Source of the DNA: Melioribacteraceae bacterium
GTDB lineage: Bacteria; Bacteroidota; Ignavibacteria; Ignavibacteriales; Melioribacteraceae
Assembly (NCBI GenBank): GCA_021647785.1
Contig: JAKIUC010000006.1
Coordinates: forward strand, 1-64,000
DNA: 64,000 nt
Reading direction: 5' to 3'
In this document: positions 25,957 through 36,632 of the stretch, one piece after another
How positions within the stretch are numbered: the stretch's first letter is position 1
How the letters are laid out: every line of letters begins with the position of its first letter
Translations under genes and position numbers: made by a program
The notes under the pieces: generated by a model
What the model saw: the letters and a program-made list of their open reading frames with translations, nothing else
Told to the model about the DNA's origin: nothing
The model's database searches: none

Positions 25957-26973
25957 ATGAAATTTTTAACACTACTATTTTTATCCACTACTTTTGTGTT
26001 TATCTCGTGTACCTCTACAGAAAACACGCAATCAGGTCCCATTGTTGATGAATATACAACAATTTTTCCGAACAATGATGTTGCGGATGAATTGGAGCTA
26101 ATTAGCAAATCAATTCGGTTAATTAATAATCTTACATTTTATAAAACATACACGTTTTTGGATAGCTCAATAACCGATGAAAACCTAACGGACTTTGATT
26201 TGTTAGAGCGGGCAATTCTTAAAAACACAATTAGCAAAACCTCCTCAGGCACAGGAACTATTATTAATATTTCAGGAAACAAGGTTGCACTTCTTACAGC
26301 GGCACATATAGTTAGTTATCCCGATACCATTGTTGCCTATTATTCGGTAAATGGGAGGAGGTCAAAATATATTGAGTCTATTCTTTATAAAGAGAGACAA
26401 AAAATTTATTCCGATTTACCCGGAGGAGGAATGTTAAAAATAATTGCAAAAGATGATAGGAACGATATTGCTATTGTTGGTAACGCATTCAACACAATTA
26501 CACCAATAAGATTTCCTGTTTTTGACTTTATTTTTGGAAATGCCAAAGAACTTAAGTGGGGAAGTTTTGTCTATCTTCTCGGATTTCCAATGCACCACAA
26601 AATGGTTACTAGCGGAATTGTTAGCAACCCAAATTATAATGGAACAGGTAATTTTCTTGTTGATGCCCCGATAAATAGAGGTTCAAGCGGTGGTTTGGTT
26701 TTGGCTATTAGAGGCACAGCTCCAAACTTTGAACTTGTTGGAATTGTTTCATCAGTTCCTGCAGAAAAAAGAACTATACTTACGCCCAACAATCCATCTC
26801 GTGATATAACTTTTCTGACAGGCACAATATATCGTGGAGAGATGACAATTGAAAAACTTGATGGAATTAAATATGGAATTGGTAAAATAGTCTCTTCGGA
26901 AAAGATTAAAACATTCATCAAAGAGAATGAAGCCGAACTAATTAATAACGGGTATCAAATAAGAGTTGAATAA
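25957..26973 (+). CDS. Lipoprotein trypsin-like serine protease
   Basis: The protein (338 residues) carries a lipoprotein signal peptide (MKFLTLLFLSTTFVFISC, lipobox FISC) and a chymotrypsin-fold protease domain. The catalytic triad is readable: His in LLTAAHIVSYPD, Asp in RNDIAIVG, and Ser in NRGSSGGLV. No PDZ domain follows, unlike DegP. Start ATG 25957 is used because it begins the signal peptide and has AGGAAA upstream; an upstream in-frame ATT or ATG-like codon would place charged residues first. Probably anchored in the envelope and acting on exported proteins. Confidence 0.85.
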   Translation: MKFLTLLFLSTTFVFISCTSTENTQSGPIVDEYTTIFPNNDVADELELISKSIRLINNLTFYKTYTFLDSSITDENLTDFDLLERAILKNTISKTSSGTGTIINISGNKVALLTAAHIVSYPDTIVAYYSVNGRRSKYIESILYKERQKIYSDLPGGGMLKIIAKDDRNDIAIVGNAFNTITPIRFPVFDFIFGNAKELKWGSFVYLLGFPMHHKMVTSGIVSNPNYNGTGNFLVDAPINRGSSGGLVLAIRGTAPNFELVGIVSSVPAEKRTILTPNNPSRDITFLTGTIYRGEMTIEKLDGIKYGIGKIVSSEKIKTFIKENEAELINNGYQIRVE

Positions 26974-27066
26974 AAATGTTAGAAATTGTTCTATAGCCTC
27001 ATTGTTAAAACAAGTAATTTTTGTATAACAACTTTTGCATATCCGACCTATACAGACACACTTTTT

Positions 27067-27714
27067 TTATTCATATTTATTAATCAACCCAAAATCGAAT
27101 GGAGTCCAAAGTGAGGATTTTAAGCCACTCTCTTTAAACGCACTATTCACCCAGGAGTTACAAGTTTTGAAACAAGAATAACTACCATTTGCTTTATAAA
27201 AGTCATCATTCCTTGAATATCCACTATTAGCAATAATAATTTTATTTCCACTCTCATCTTTTTTGAATGATTCAGATATGAATTGATTTAGTTTTTCCAA
27301 TTCAGATTCACTTAAAACTACCTTTGTCCAAAACGTATTAATGTGTTTATATTTAGTTAAATGGATTACGGATGAACTATTTAAAAACAATGCTTTAAAA
27401 GTGTTGCCAAAAGTCAAATCGTTCCAAGTTGGTGTGTTTAAATAAAAGTTTTCGTCTCCCCACCCAAACGAGAAATATTTTTCGTCTTGTGTAAACCTTA
27501 AACCCTTCTTGAGTTCAACATTCAGTTCGTCAATATAAATTATAATGTTAAGATGAACACCATTGGTGCTTAAATATATTTCCTTGTTTTTTTCAATGTT
27601 TAATTCTGTTTTGTTTACCGTGATAAAAGTTAAAATTAAAGATATTATTATATAGCCAATAGGTATGCAAAGAAAATATAAAAACCACTTTGCTATTTTT
27701 TGAAGTATTTTCAT
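27067..27714 (-). CDS. DUF2459 family protein (TIGR02117-like)
   Basis: This 215-residue protein has an N-terminal transmembrane helix (WFLYFLCIPIGYIIISLILT) and the DUF2459 region: IYLSTNGVHLNIIIYI, YFSFGWGDENFYLNTPTWND, and YSCFKTCNSWVNSAFKESGL. The NGxH, GWGD and CxTCNxW motifs suggest a catalytic Cys-His pair as in NlpC/P60-like peptidases, but no reaction is established for the family. It stands alone between convergent and unrelated genes. Confidence 0.8.
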   Translation of the reverse strand: MKILQKIAKWFLYFLCIPIGYIIISLILTFITVNKTELNIEKNKEIYLSTNGVHLNIIIYIDELNVELKKGLRFTQDEKYFSFGWGDENFYLNTPTWNDLTFGNTFKALFLNSSSVIHLTKYKHINTFWTKVVLSESELEKLNQFISESFKKDESGNKIIIANSGYSRNDDFYKANGSYSCFKTCNSWVNSAFKESGLKSSLWTPFDFGLINKYE

Positions 27715-27848
27715 TAGATGTTCACTATTGCTAAGTGTATAACAAACAGAACGAACTTTGCAGAATTATTACTAAATATTATTAGATGCTGCATTGCTGA
27801 AAACATTTGTGAACTTAAAAAACATTTTCACTGAGTTTAGGTTTTTTA

Positions 27849-28823
27849 TTATTCATCTAAATACTTATCCGTAATTAAATAATTTTTTACATAATCCGTT
27901 ATTCCATCTTCGAGGGATGAAATTTCTTGTGTGTATCCGGCATTTTTAATTTTATCAATATTAGCTTCTGTGAAATATTGATACTTCTCTTTTAAATATT
28001 CTGGCATATCAATAAATTCAATGTTCACCGGTTTTCCCATTGCGTTAAAAACAGAAGTTACAAGATCAACCCAAGTGCGAGCCTTTCCCGTTCCAACATT
28101 GAAGAGACCATTTACATCCTTGTTTTCATAAAAATGTAGAGTCATATCAACAGCATCTTTAACAAAAATAAAATCACGTTTCTGTTCACCATCTTTGTAA
28201 TCATCTTTGTACGATTTAAAAAGTTTAACGGAGCCAGTCTCCATAATTTGTCCGAACGATTTATGCACAACGCTGCGCATATCATCTTTATGAGATTCAT
28301 TTGGTCCGTAAACATTAAAATATTTTAATCCCACAACCTCTTCGTTATAACCTGTTTTATGAAGCCATAAATCAAGGAGATGTTTGGAATAGCCATACAT
28401 ATTAAGGGGGCGGAGTTTGTTTAACTCGCGTTCGTCATCCAAGTAGCCCATAGAGCCATCGCCATAGGTTGCGGCAGAGGATGCATAAATAAATCGTGCA
28501 CGATGAGTAATGGCATACTTTGCAAGGTCCTGCGAATAGTGGTAATTATTCTGAAGAAGATAATCGGCATCTTTTTCTGTTGTAGAAGAACACGCCCCAA
28601 GATGAAAAAATGTATCAACCTCAAAAGGGACAGCATCATTAATGATTAATTCAATAAATTCATTTGGATGGTAGATATCAATAAAACGAAGCCCAGTTAA
28701 GTTTTTCCATTTCTCATCTGTTCCTAATTCATCAACAATAATTATTTCTTCTTCACCCATTTGGTTTAACTTCCAAACCAACGCACTTCCTATAAAACCT
28801 GCACCACCGGTTACTGTTATCAT
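27849..28823 (-). CDS. hldD: ADP-L-glycero-D-manno-heptose 6-epimerase
   Basis: HldD (RfaD) makes ADP-L-glycero-D-manno-heptose for the lipopolysaccharide inner core. The 324-residue short-chain dehydrogenase-fold enzyme has the NAD(P) loop TGGAGFIGSALVW at residues 4-16, FHLGACSSTTEKDADYLLQN, the YxxxK pair in YGYSKHLLDLW, and the substrate block GLKYFNVYGPNESHKDDMRS typical of the family. It implies heptose-containing LPS, consistent with a Gram-negative cell. Confidence 0.93.
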   Translation of the reverse strand: MITVTGGAGFIGSALVWKLNQMGEEEIIIVDELGTDEKWKNLTGLRFIDIYHPNEFIELIINDAVPFEVDTFFHLGACSSTTEKDADYLLQNNYHYSQDLAKYAITHRARFIYASSAATYGDGSMGYLDDERELNKLRPLNMYGYSKHLLDLWLHKTGYNEEVVGLKYFNVYGPNESHKDDMRSVVHKSFGQIMETGSVKLFKSYKDDYKDGEQKRDFIFVKDAVDMTLHFYENKDVNGLFNVGTGKARTWVDLVTSVFNAMGKPVNIEFIDMPEYLKEKYQYFTEANIDKIKNAGYTQEISSLEDGITDYVKNYLITDKYLDE

Positions 28824-29164
28824 TTCTGCTCCAAACTATTCTTAAAACCTATTGAAACAAATTTAGGTATATTTGCAATTATCTTCAAAAAATAGATGCA
28901 GTACGGCTTGATTTATTTATGAGATAATAGAGCTTGAAGGTGAGACTCTTGGGAGAAGGTTAAATGGATATTGGAAGAGATTAGAGAGAGATAAAGAAAA
29001 AACATCCACGAAGCCTCAAAGAGACAAGGAAATGATTATAAAAGTGAATGTTCCATCCCGATAAAAATAATCGGGACAAGTTATGGCAAAAATATAAATA
29101 TTATTAACACATGAAACATTCATGACTCTTCGAGCCAAACTAGGAGATGATTATAAAAAAAGCC
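28824..29164. other. Intergenic region upstream of the RhuM-PLD gene
   Basis: No gene is visible. It contains a TCCCGAT/ATCGGGA hairpin (29056-29062, 29070-29076) and two similar short phrases ending GATTATAAAA (around 29030 and 29150), suggesting decayed repeat DNA. Confidence 0.4.
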
Positions 29165-29266
29165 TGTCATTCCGGCAATTTTTTAGCCGGAATCTAAAAA
29201 ATAAAGCGAGATTCCGTCTAAACCTGTCCCGTGATGTTTTTACACGGGAAGCATGACGGAATGACA
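29165..29266. repeat. Nested palindromic element (MITE/REP-like)
   Basis: The outer arms TGTCATTCCG (29165-29174) and CGGAATGACA (29257-29266) are perfect inverted repeats. Inside are two more stems: ATTCCGGC/GCCGGAAT (29169-29176, 29086-style tip ending 29193) and CCCGTG/CACGGG (29228-29233, 29243-29248). The element ends about 20 bp before the RhuM-PLD start codon and could affect its expression. Confidence 0.7.
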
Positions 29267-29287
29267 AGTTTTAGGAATTATAAACAG

Positions 29288-30151
29288 ATGAATAATGAAA
29301 TAATTATATACCAAACAGAAAAACTTACATCCCGAATAGAAGTAAGAATTGAAGATGAAACGGTTTGGCTTAACCGACTGCAAATAGCTTCTCTTTTTGA
29401 TAGAGATGTAAAAACCATTGGAAAACACATAAACAATGTTTTTTCTGAAGGAGAATTGGAAAAAATTGCAACAGTCGCAAATTTTGCGACTGTTCAAAAT
29501 GAAGGCGGTAGAAAAGTTGAAAGACAAATAGAATTCTACAACCTTGATGTAATTATTTCGGTTGGCTATAGAGTAAAATCTAAACAAGGTACACAGTTTA
29601 GAATATGGGCAAATAGAATATTGAAAGATTATTTACTAAAAGGCTATTCTCTTAACCAAAGAATGAACAGAATAGAAGGCAATATGTTTTCTATAATGAA
29701 AAAAGTAGATGAAATTGATATTCAAATAAATGCAAATTTACCCCACACACAAGGCGTGTTTTTTAACGGAGAAGTGTTTGACGCTTACACCCTAATGGCG
29801 AACATTGTACGCTCTGTAAAAAAAACCATTGTACTGATTGATAATTATATTGACGATACCGTATTGACCCATTTATGCAAAAAGAAACCTACAGTTAGTG
29901 CAATCCTTTTAACCAAAAGCATAGGCAAACAATTACAATTAGATGTTGAAAAAGCCAATACACAATACCCAAGTGTTAAAGTTAAAGAATTTAAAGATGC
30001 TCACGACCGTTTTTTAATTATTGATGAAAAAGAAGTGTACCACATTGGGGCTTCTTTAAAAGATTTAGGTAAAAAATGGTTCGCATTTTCTAAAATGGAT
30101 GTTTCTTCTGTAAAAACTTTAGATAAACTAAAAAAAGGAGAACTTGTGTAA
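29288..30151 (+). CDS. RhuM-like N-terminal domain fused to a phospholipase D-like domain
   Basis: The product (287 residues from ATG 29288) starts like RhuM proteins: VRIEDETVWLNRLQIASLFD, IEFYNLDVIISVGYRVKSKQ, FRIWANRILKDYLLKGYSLN. The C-terminal 140 residues instead form a PLD-like fold (FNGEVFDAYTLMANIVRSVK, IVLIDNYIDDTVL, and HDRFLIIDEKEVYHIGASLK, the degenerate HxR...D...GxS active-site motif). Such fusions are found as stand-alone genes in Bacteroidota islands. PLD-like domains include nucleases, so a toxin or defence role is plausible but unproven. It resembles rhuM at 4070 only over the N-terminal half. Confidence 0.8.
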   Translation: MNNEIIIYQTEKLTSRIEVRIEDETVWLNRLQIASLFDRDVKTIGKHINNVFSEGELEKIATVANFATVQNEGGRKVERQIEFYNLDVIISVGYRVKSKQGTQFRIWANRILKDYLLKGYSLNQRMNRIEGNMFSIMKKVDEIDIQINANLPHTQGVFFNGEVFDAYTLMANIVRSVKKTIVLIDNYIDDTVLTHLCKKKPTVSAILLTKSIGKQLQLDVEKANTQYPSVKVKEFKDAHDRFLIIDEKEVYHIGASLKDLGKKWFAFSKMDVSSVKTLDKLKKGELV

Positions 30152-30225
30152 TGGAGAATGTGAAATTACCAGAATGCGATGTCTTAGGGGTTGTCAAGTT
30201 ATTAAGGGCAATCACCAGAAAGTAA
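30151..30225 (+). CDS. Possible 24-residue peptide coupled to the RhuM-PLD gene
   Basis: A 24-codon frame (MENVKLPECDVLGVVKLLRA then ITRK) begins at the ATG of TAATG, overlapping the preceding stop by one base. No homologue is recognised. It might be a remnant of another gene's start rather than a real peptide. Confidence 0.2.
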   Translation: MENVKLPECDVLGVVKLLRAITRK

Positions 30226-30272
30226 AAATTATAACAATAAAGGTGATGGTTAACCATTGTTAGGAGATATTT

Positions 30273-33200
30273 ATGAATAGAATAAACGAATTAAAAGAAA
30301 TTCTTAGCAAAAGAATTTTGGTTTTAGATGGTGCCATGGGAACAATGATACAGAGGCACAAACTAACTGAGGAAGATTTTCGGGGTGAAAAATTTAAAAA
30401 TCACTCTACAAATTTAAAGGGAAATAATGACCTGCTCTCCTTAACTCAACCAGAAATAATTTTAGATATCCACCGTGAGTACCTTAAAGCAGGTGCAGAT
30501 ATTATTGAAACAAATACATTTAATAGCACATCCATTTCACAATCTGATTATGAACTGGAAGAGTATGTTTATGATATAAATTATGAATCGGCAAAACTCG
30601 CTAAAATTGCTGCGGATGAGTTCACAAAGCAGAACCCGAAAAAGCCTCGTTTTGTTGCTGGTTCAATAGGACCAACAAATACAACTCTCTCGCTCTCCTC
30701 CGATGTAAATAACCCAGGATTTAGAGCAGTTGCTTTTGATGAAGTTAAGGTTAGTTTTAAAGAGCAAGCAAAGGGTTTGGTTAATGGTGGTGCAGATATT
30801 CTTTTGGTTGAAACAGTCTTTGATACACTTGTTGCCAAAGCTGCACTAATTGGTATTGAAGAATTATTTAATGAAATGAATCTTACGTTACCAATAATGA
30901 TTTCGGGAACTATTGTTGACCAAAGCGGCAGAACGCTTTCCGGACAGACAACAGAGGCTTTTTACATCTCTATTGCCAACACAAAAAATCTTTTAAGTAT
31001 TGGGCTTAACTGTTCGCTTGGTCCTAAGCAGATGCGTCCGCACATCGAAGAACTATCGCGAATATCAGATTGTTATGTTTCGCTATACCCTAATGCTGGC
31101 TTGCCGAATGAGTTTGGCGGGTATGATGAAACTCCGGAAGTTATGCGATATGTTTTAGATGATTATACACAAAATGGCTTTTTCAATATTGTTGGCGGTT
31201 GCTGCGGTACAACACCAGAACACATCAAAGCATTTGTAGAAATGGTTGAAACAGTAACACCTCGTATTCCAAAGAGAGTTGAAAAGTATCTTCGCCTTAG
31301 CGGAATGGAATCTTTTATAATTAATGATAATTCAATCTTTGCAAATATAGGTGAACGTACCAACGTAGCAGGTTCCCGCATGTTTGCTCGTTTAATAAAA
31401 GAAGAAAAGTTTGAAGAAGCGTTGGATGTTGCACGTCATCAAGTTGAAGGTGGTGCACAAATTATAGATGTAAATATGGATGATGCAATGTTAGATGCAG
31501 AAGAATCAATGACGAACTTTTTAAATATGGTATCTTCCGAACCAGATATTGCAAAACTTCCGATAATGATTGATTCATCCAAGTGGTCAGTAATTGAAGC
31601 GGGTCTTAAATGCTTGCAGGGTAAAGGGATTGTAAATTCGATTAGTTTAAAGGAAGGGGAAGAGGAATTTATAGCTCATGCAAAAAAAATAATGGTATAT
31701 GGTGCAGCAGCCATTATAATGGCTTTCGACGAGCAAGGGCAAGCCGATACGTACCAACGTAAAATTGAAATTTGTGAAAGAGCTTATAAAATACTAATTA
31801 ACGAAGTTGGCTTTCCTGCTGAGGATATTGTTTTTGACCCGAACATATTTGCAGTTGCTACCGGAATTGAAGATCATAACTCTTACGCTTTGGATTATAT
31901 TAATGCAGTAAAGTGGATAAAGAAGAATTTACCATTTGCAAAAATTTCTGGTGGTGTTAGTAATTTATCTTTTTCATTTAGAGGCAACAACAGAATTAGA
32001 GAAGCAATGCACTCCGCTTTCCTTTATCATGCAGTAAAAGCTGGTATGGATATGGGTATTGTTAATGCTGGGCAGTTGGAAGTTTATGAGGAAATTCCTA
32101 AGGACCTATTGGAGCGAGTAGAAGATGTTATACTTAACAGAAGGGATGATGCAACAGAGCGTTTAATTGAAATAGCAGAGAGTGTAAAAGGTGAAGTGAA
32201 GGATGAGGCTAAAGTCCTTGAGTGGCGTAGCAATTCGGTTGAGGAACGCTTGAAGCACGCACTAATACGGGGTATTACGGAATTCATTGAAGAGGATGTT
32301 GAAGAAGCACGTTTAAAACTTAACTCGCCAGTAAAAGTTATTGAAGAACCACTAATGGCTGGGATGAATGTAGTTGGCGATTTATTTGGAGAGGGGAAAA
32401 TGTTTTTGCCTCAAGTTGTAAAGAGTGCCCGTGTTATGAAAAAAGCAGTTGCGTATTTACTTCCCTATATTGAAGAGGATAAACTTAGTTCTGGTAATAT
32501 TGAAAAGGCTTCAAAAATACTACTTGCAACGGTTAAGGGTGATGTACACGATATTGGCAAAAATATTGTTGGAGTAATTTTAGGCTGCAACAATTTTGAA
32601 ATAATTGATTTAGGAGTTATGGTTCCCACAGATAAAATAATCCAAGCGGCTATAGATAACAAAGTGGATGCAATTGGTCTTAGCGGCTTAATCACCCCGT
32701 CATTAGAGGAGATGGTATATGTTGCTTCCGAAATGGAAAGACAAGGTTTAAAAATCCCACTTCTAATTGGAGGTGCAACTACATCGAAAGCACATACTGC
32801 ATTGAAGATTGCAACAGAGTATTCTGGAATTACAATCTATGTAATTGATGCATCGCGAAGTGTTCAAATAACAAGTAATTTACTGAACAAATCTACTAAA
32901 GCAGAATTCGGGAAAAAGATTGCTGAAGAGTACTCAAATTTAAGAGAGGAGTATTTAAAGCGAGCTGAAAAGAAAGAGTATATATCTATAGAGGAAGCAC
33001 GTAATAATAAATTCCAAATTGATTGGAGTAAACAAGAGATTGCGATTCCGAAAAAAATGGGAATTACAATATTAAATAACTTTCCTCTTGCAGAGCTAAT
33101 TGAATTTATTGACTGGACTCCGTTTTTCAGAACTTGGGAATTAAAGGGAAAGTATCCGGAAATACTCGAGGATGAAAAATATGGGAAGGAAGCTGCAAAA

Positions 33201-33953
33201 TTATTTAATGATGCTCAACTTCAACTAAAAAAAATAATTGAAGAGAATAGCCTTACAGCCAATGGAGTTGCCGGAGTTTTTCCTGCAAACTCAAGTGGGG
33301 ATGATATCGAAATATACACCGATGAAGCAAGAACAGTATGTGAGAACAAGCTCTATTCAATCCGCCAGCAGAATAAAAAATCAGTCAATGCAAAAAACAT
33401 TGCTTTAGCTGATTTTGTTGCTCCAAAAGAGAGTGGAGTAAATGATTACATCGGAGCTTTTGCAGTAACTGCTGGTATTGGAATTGAAAAGATAATTGCA
33501 AAATATCAATCAGAGAACGATGATTATAATATTATAATGATAAAGGCTCTTGCCGATAGGCTTGCAGAGTCATTTGCGGAACTACTGCATCAAAAAGTTA
33601 GAAGAGAGTATTGGGGATATTCTTCAGATGAAAAACTTTCCAGCAAAGAGATAATTAGCGAAAAGTATATTGGAATAAGACCAGCCCCTGGTTATCCGGC
33701 TCAGCCAGATCATACTGAGAAGCTAACAATTTTTGAGTTACTGGATGTAGAAAATAATTGTGGAATTAAATTAACCGAAAACCTTTCAATGTATCCTGCA
33801 GCTTCTGTTAGCGGATTGTACTTTGGGAACAGGGAAGCAAAATATTTCTCTGTCGGTAAAATATCAAAAGACCAAGTGGAAGATTATGCCATAAGAAAAA
33901 ACCAAAGTATTGAGAAGACAGAAAAATGGTTAAAACCAAATTTGAATTATTAG
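30273..33953 (+). CDS. metH: Cobalamin-dependent methionine synthase
   Basis: MetH transfers the methyl group of methyltetrahydrofolate to homocysteine through methylcobalamin. The 1226-residue protein has all four modules: homocysteine-binding ([10 protein letters not shown] at the start; zinc cysteines in GLNCSLGP and [10 protein letters not shown] near residue 309), pterin-binding ([17 protein letters not shown] near 355), cap and B12-binding ([16 protein letters not shown], with the cobalt-ligand His near residue 759), and the AdoMet reactivation domain ([15 protein letters not shown] near 1136). AGGAGA lies 8 bp before ATG 30273. The organism must make or import B12. No B12 riboswitch was recognised in the 120-bp leader. 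Confidence 0.97.
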   Translation: MNRINELKEILSKRILVLDGAMGTMIQRHKLTEEDFRGEKFKNHSTNLKGNNDLLSLTQPEIILDIHREYLKAGADIIETNTFNSTSISQSDYELEEYVYDINYESAKLAKIAADEFTKQNPKKPRFVAGSIGPTNTTLSLSSDVNNPGFRAVAFDEVKVSFKEQAKGLVNGGADILLVETVFDTLVAKAALIGIEELFNEMNLTLPIMISGTIVDQSGRTLSGQTTEAFYISIANTKNLLSIGLNCSLGPKQMRPHIEELSRISDCYVSLYPNAGLPNEFGGYDETPEVMRYVLDDYTQNGFFNIVGGCCGTTPEHIKAFVEMVETVTPRIPKRVEKYLRLSGMESFIINDNSIFANIGERTNVAGSRMFARLIKEEKFEEALDVARHQVEGGAQIIDVNMDDAMLDAEESMTNFLNMVSSEPDIAKLPIMIDSSKWSVIEAGLKCLQGKGIVNSISLKEGEEEFIAHAKKIMVYGAAAIIMAFDEQGQADTYQRKIEICERAYKILINEVGFPAEDIVFDPNIFAVATGIEDHNSYALDYINAVKWIKKNLPFAKISGGVSNLSFSFRGNNRIREAMHSAFLYHAVKAGMDMGIVNAGQLEVYEEIPKDLLERVEDVILNRRDDATERLIEIAESVKGEVKDEAKVLEWRSNSVEERLKHALIRGITEFIEEDVEEARLKLNSPVKVIEEPLMAGMNVVGDLFGEGKMFLPQVVKSARVMKKAVAYLLPYIEEDKLSSGNIEKASKILLATVKGDVHDIGKNIVGVILGCNNFEIIDLGVMVPTDKIIQAAIDNKVDAIGLSGLITPSLEEMVYVASEMERQGLKIPLLIGGATTSKAHTALKIATEYSGITIYVIDASRSVQITSNLLNKSTKAEFGKKIAEEYSNLREEYLKRAEKKEYISIEEARNNKFQIDWSKQEIAIPKKMGITILNNFPLAELIEFIDWTPFFRTWELKGKYPEILEDEKYGKEAAKLFNDAQLQLKKIIEENSLTANGVAGVFPANSSGDDIEIYTDEARTVCENKLYSIRQQNKKSVNAKNIALADFVAPKESGVNDYIGAFAVTAGIGIEKIIAKYQSENDDYNIIMIKALADRLAESFAELLHQKVRREYWGYSSDEKLSSKEIISEKYIGIRPAPGYPAQPDHTEKLTIFELLDVENNCGIKLTENLSMYPAASVSGLYFGNREAKYFSVGKISKDQVEDYAIRKNQSIEKTEKWLKPNLNY

Positions 33954-34130
33954 TAGAGTCCTTTGGACAAAGCTTTCTATTATAATATACCGACAATGAA
34001 ATGTTTGGTAAAAGTGTCTCCAAAGAGGAGAAACTCGCATTATCCCACTCAGAACGAGATTACATAAAAAAACCTCTCGCGAGAAGATGCCGAAAAAAGT
34101 CGTTTCGCTAAAGGAGATGCCGTAAAAAAA

Positions 34131-34164
34131 GTCCCCTCTTGGGAGGGGATTTAGGGGTGGGTTT
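34131..34164. repeat. Short repeat with TCCCCTC/GAGGGGA hairpin
   Basis: TCCCCTCTTGGGAGGGGA forms a compact stem, followed by TTTAGGGGTGGGTTT. Just upstream two similar copies of a GAGATGCCG-plus-A-tract phrase occur (34084 and 34114). This looks like dispersed repeat debris downstream of metH. Confidence 0.5.
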
Positions 34165-34243
34165 AGTATCTTACCAGTAATATTTATTTGTAATTTATCT
34201 TTTTGAGATTTGTCTTTTCCAGTTCATCTGGGTTAGGATATAT

Positions 34244-34497
34244 GGCTAAGTTCTCCCAGGGGATACCTGTTTGGTGTAATTATGACAGCAATATTTAAAG
34301 AGAGTAATATCGTGCCTATGGCACTTGTTTTTGTTTCGGTGATTTTATTTACCATAATTTCGTACCTACGGTACTCAAAGTTCCAGAGGAGCGATATTAT
34401 GGTGATATCATAATAAGATAGATACAAAAGTGCCATAGGCACGACATTATTTGCTGAGTTAATTATGCCAAAGGCATCCTTGTAGGAGAACTTAGCC
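34244..34497. repeat. 254-bp nested inverted-repeat element (MITE-like), copy A
   Basis: The terminal inverted repeats GGCTAAGTTCTCC (34244-34256) and GGAGAACTTAGCC (34485-34497) are perfect over 13 bp. Nested inside are perfect 16-bp arms CGTGCCTATGGCACTT (34311-34326) and AAGTGCCATAGGCACG (34428-34443), and an inner ACCATAAT/ATTATGGT pair. The whole element can fold into one long branched hairpin. It has no gene. It ends 25 bp before the hydrolase start. A diverged relative lies at 38430. Confidence 0.7.
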
Positions 34498-34522
34498 AAC
34501 TAAATTAAGTGTGAGAGCCAAA

Positions 34523-36367
34523 ATGAAAAATAAAACAAAACATCTTCTGCTGTTTGTAATTATCAATTTAACTCTTTTTGCACAGTCGCAAACCCTTAAA
34601 GAACTATACACCAAACAAAATTTTATGATTGAAATGAGAGATGGTGTAAAATTATATACTGTCGTCTATTCTCCAAAAGATATTTTGGTGCAATATCCAA
34701 TCTTGATAACTCGCACTCCTTATAGCTCTCGTCCTTATGAAACCGATAAGTTTAGAAGATTTCCTACTCACTTAGTTGAGGAAAAATTCATTTTTGTTTA
34801 TCAGGATGTTCGAGGAAAATATATGTCAGAAGGTGATTTTGTTAATATGCGACCGTACATCCCAAATAAAAAAGATAAGGAGTTTGATGAAGCTTCCGAT
34901 GCATTTGATACAATAGAATGGCTTATTAATAATATTCCAAATAATAATGGTAACGTGGGGATTTATGGAATTTCGTATCCCGGATTTTATTCAGCAATGT
35001 CATTGAATGATTCTCATCCAGCATTAAAGGCAGTTTCACCACAAGCCCCAATTGCAGATTGGTTTGTCGGTGATGATATGCATCACAACGGTGCTTTTGC
35101 ACTTTCACTTTCTTATGTTTTCTTCTCCACTTTTGGAGTAGAAAGATTAGAGCCTACAACTTCGCGAAGTACACGAATAGTTGATTTAACAGGTGATTCG
35201 TACAACTACTTTTTAAATATTGGTCCAATAAAAAATGTTAACAAAAATTATTTTCATAACTCAATTTCATTTTGGAATGATTTTGTACAACACGGAACTT
35301 ATGATGAGTTTTGGAAATCTCGAAACACTTTAAACCATTTCAACAATGTTAAACCAGCAGTAATGACTGTTGGCGGGTGGTACGATAATGAGGATTTATA
35401 CGGTTCACTGAATACGTACAAAACTATTGAGAGAAAAAATAGAGATGCTTATAATATTTTAGTTATGGGTCCATGGTCGCACGGTGGTTGGGCAAGAAGT
35501 GATGGAAGTTCTTTTGGAGATTTAGAGTTTGAATCAAACACAAGTCAATATTACAAAAATAATTTGGAGTTAAAGTTTTTTCAGTACCACTTAAAAGGTA
35601 AAGGAGAAAATAAACTCGCGGAAATCACTGTTTTTGAAACTGGAAAAAATAAGTGGAATTATTTTGATGAATGGCCTCCTAAAAATTCGGAGTTGGTAAA
35701 TTTTTATTTAGGCGAGAACTCAAAACTGCTAAATAGAAAAACAAACTATAAACAAAGTTTTACGGAATATATTAGTAACCCAGCAAATCCAGTACCTTAC
35801 ACATCAAAATCTCATCAAACAAGAACCATGTATAACAAAACATATATGGTGGAAGATCAAAGATTTGCCTCTTCGCGACCTGATGTAATCTCTTTTGAAA
35901 GCGATAAGTTGAGTGAGGCATTAACTTTGGCTGGTCAGATAGAAGTTGAACTTTATCTCTCTACATCGGGAACAGACTCGGACTGGATTGTAAAATTAAT
36001 TGATGTTTATCCCGATGTTTTAGATGAAACCAATTTGGAAGGAGTTGGAATGGCAAATTATCAGATGCTGGTTAGAGGTGAAATAATGCGTGGCAAATTC
36101 AGAAACAGTCTTGAGCATCCTGAACCATTTATTCCAAACAAAGCAACAAAAGTTAAGTTTACATTAAATGATGCACACCACACATTTTTGGAAGGGCATA
36201 AAATAATGGTACAAATACAAAGTAGTTGGTTTCCTTTGTTTGATAGAAACCCACAAATATTCTGTGATATTTATAATGCAGATGAAAGTGATTTTATGAA
36301 GGCAACTCAGAGGATTTATCATTCAGAAGAATATCCTTCAAAAATTGTTTTGAGGGTTTTGGAGTGA
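34523..36367 (+). CDS. CocE/NonD family hydrolase (X-Pro dipeptidyl-peptidase-like), secreted
   Basis: The 614-residue protein has a signal peptide (KHLLLFVIINLTLFAQSQ) and an alpha/beta-hydrolase domain. The nucleophile serine sits in VGIYGISYPGFYSAMS near residue 150, with VSPQAPIADWF following. The Asp region is VGGWYDNEDLYG and the His region LVMGPWSHGGWARSDG. The C-terminal jelly-roll domain typical of CocE/X-Pro peptidases follows (AGQIEVELYLSTSGTDSDWI). Substrate could be peptides or esters. The start is ATG 34523, the first codon of the signal peptide; an upstream GTG at 34511 would add four residues. Confidence 0.9.
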   Translation: MKNKTKHLLLFVIINLTLFAQSQTLKELYTKQNFMIEMRDGVKLYTVVYSPKDILVQYPILITRTPYSSRPYETDKFRRFPTHLVEEKFIFVYQDVRGKYMSEGDFVNMRPYIPNKKDKEFDEASDAFDTIEWLINNIPNNNGNVGIYGISYPGFYSAMSLNDSHPALKAVSPQAPIADWFVGDDMHHNGAFALSLSYVFFSTFGVERLEPTTSRSTRIVDLTGDSYNYFLNIGPIKNVNKNYFHNSISFWNDFVQHGTYDEFWKSRNTLNHFNNVKPAVMTVGGWYDNEDLYGSLNTYKTIERKNRDAYNILVMGPWSHGGWARSDGSSFGDLEFESNTSQYYKNNLELKFFQYHLKGKGENKLAEITVFETGKNKWNYFDEWPPKNSELVNFYLGENSKLLNRKTNYKQSFTEYISNPANPVPYTSKSHQTRTMYNKTYMVEDQRFASSRPDVISFESDKLSEALTLAGQIEVELYLSTSGTDSDWIVKLIDVYPDVLDETNLEGVGMANYQMLVRGEIMRGKFRNSLEHPEPFIPNKATKVKFTLNDAHHTFLEGHKIMVQIQSSWFPLFDRNPQIFCDIYNADESDFMKATQRIYHSEEYPSKIVLRVLE

Positions 36368-36404
36368 TGGTTGTTTTTTTTGGAGGAATAGCGAACTTTT
36401 TTTT

Positions 36405-36564
36405 AATCCCAGAAGGATTATATTTTATTAGATAATGATCTAAGATGTAACCCAATCCCAGCGGGATTGTATTTTTTCTTTTGCATTTAAAAAATGGAAT
36501 CCCGATGGGATTCATATTGTTTTAATTTTATTGTTCTCTATTAAAATGAAACTCCAACGGAGTT
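36405..36564. repeat. Cluster of four REP-like palindromes
   Basis: Four short palindromes of one type occur within 160 bp: AATCCC-AGA-AGGATT (36405), AATCCCAGCGGGATT (36454-36468), GGAATCCCGATGGGATTC (near 36496-36513) and AACTCCAACGGAGTT (36550-36564). A fifth, ACCAATCCCGCC...GGGATTGGT, is at 40652. They lie directly before the transposase remnant, as REPs do near their RAYT gene. Confidence 0.7.
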
Positions 36565-36632
36565 AAAATAGAAATAAGTTAAATTTGTAGTTGTTTTTTA
36601 TAAGTAATCATCTTATAAATTAGAGGTTAATA

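Noticed and set aside
30152-30272. Cobalamin riboswitch upstream of metH
   Set aside because: The leader is only about 120 bp and no B12-box-like segment or matching stem could be recognised.
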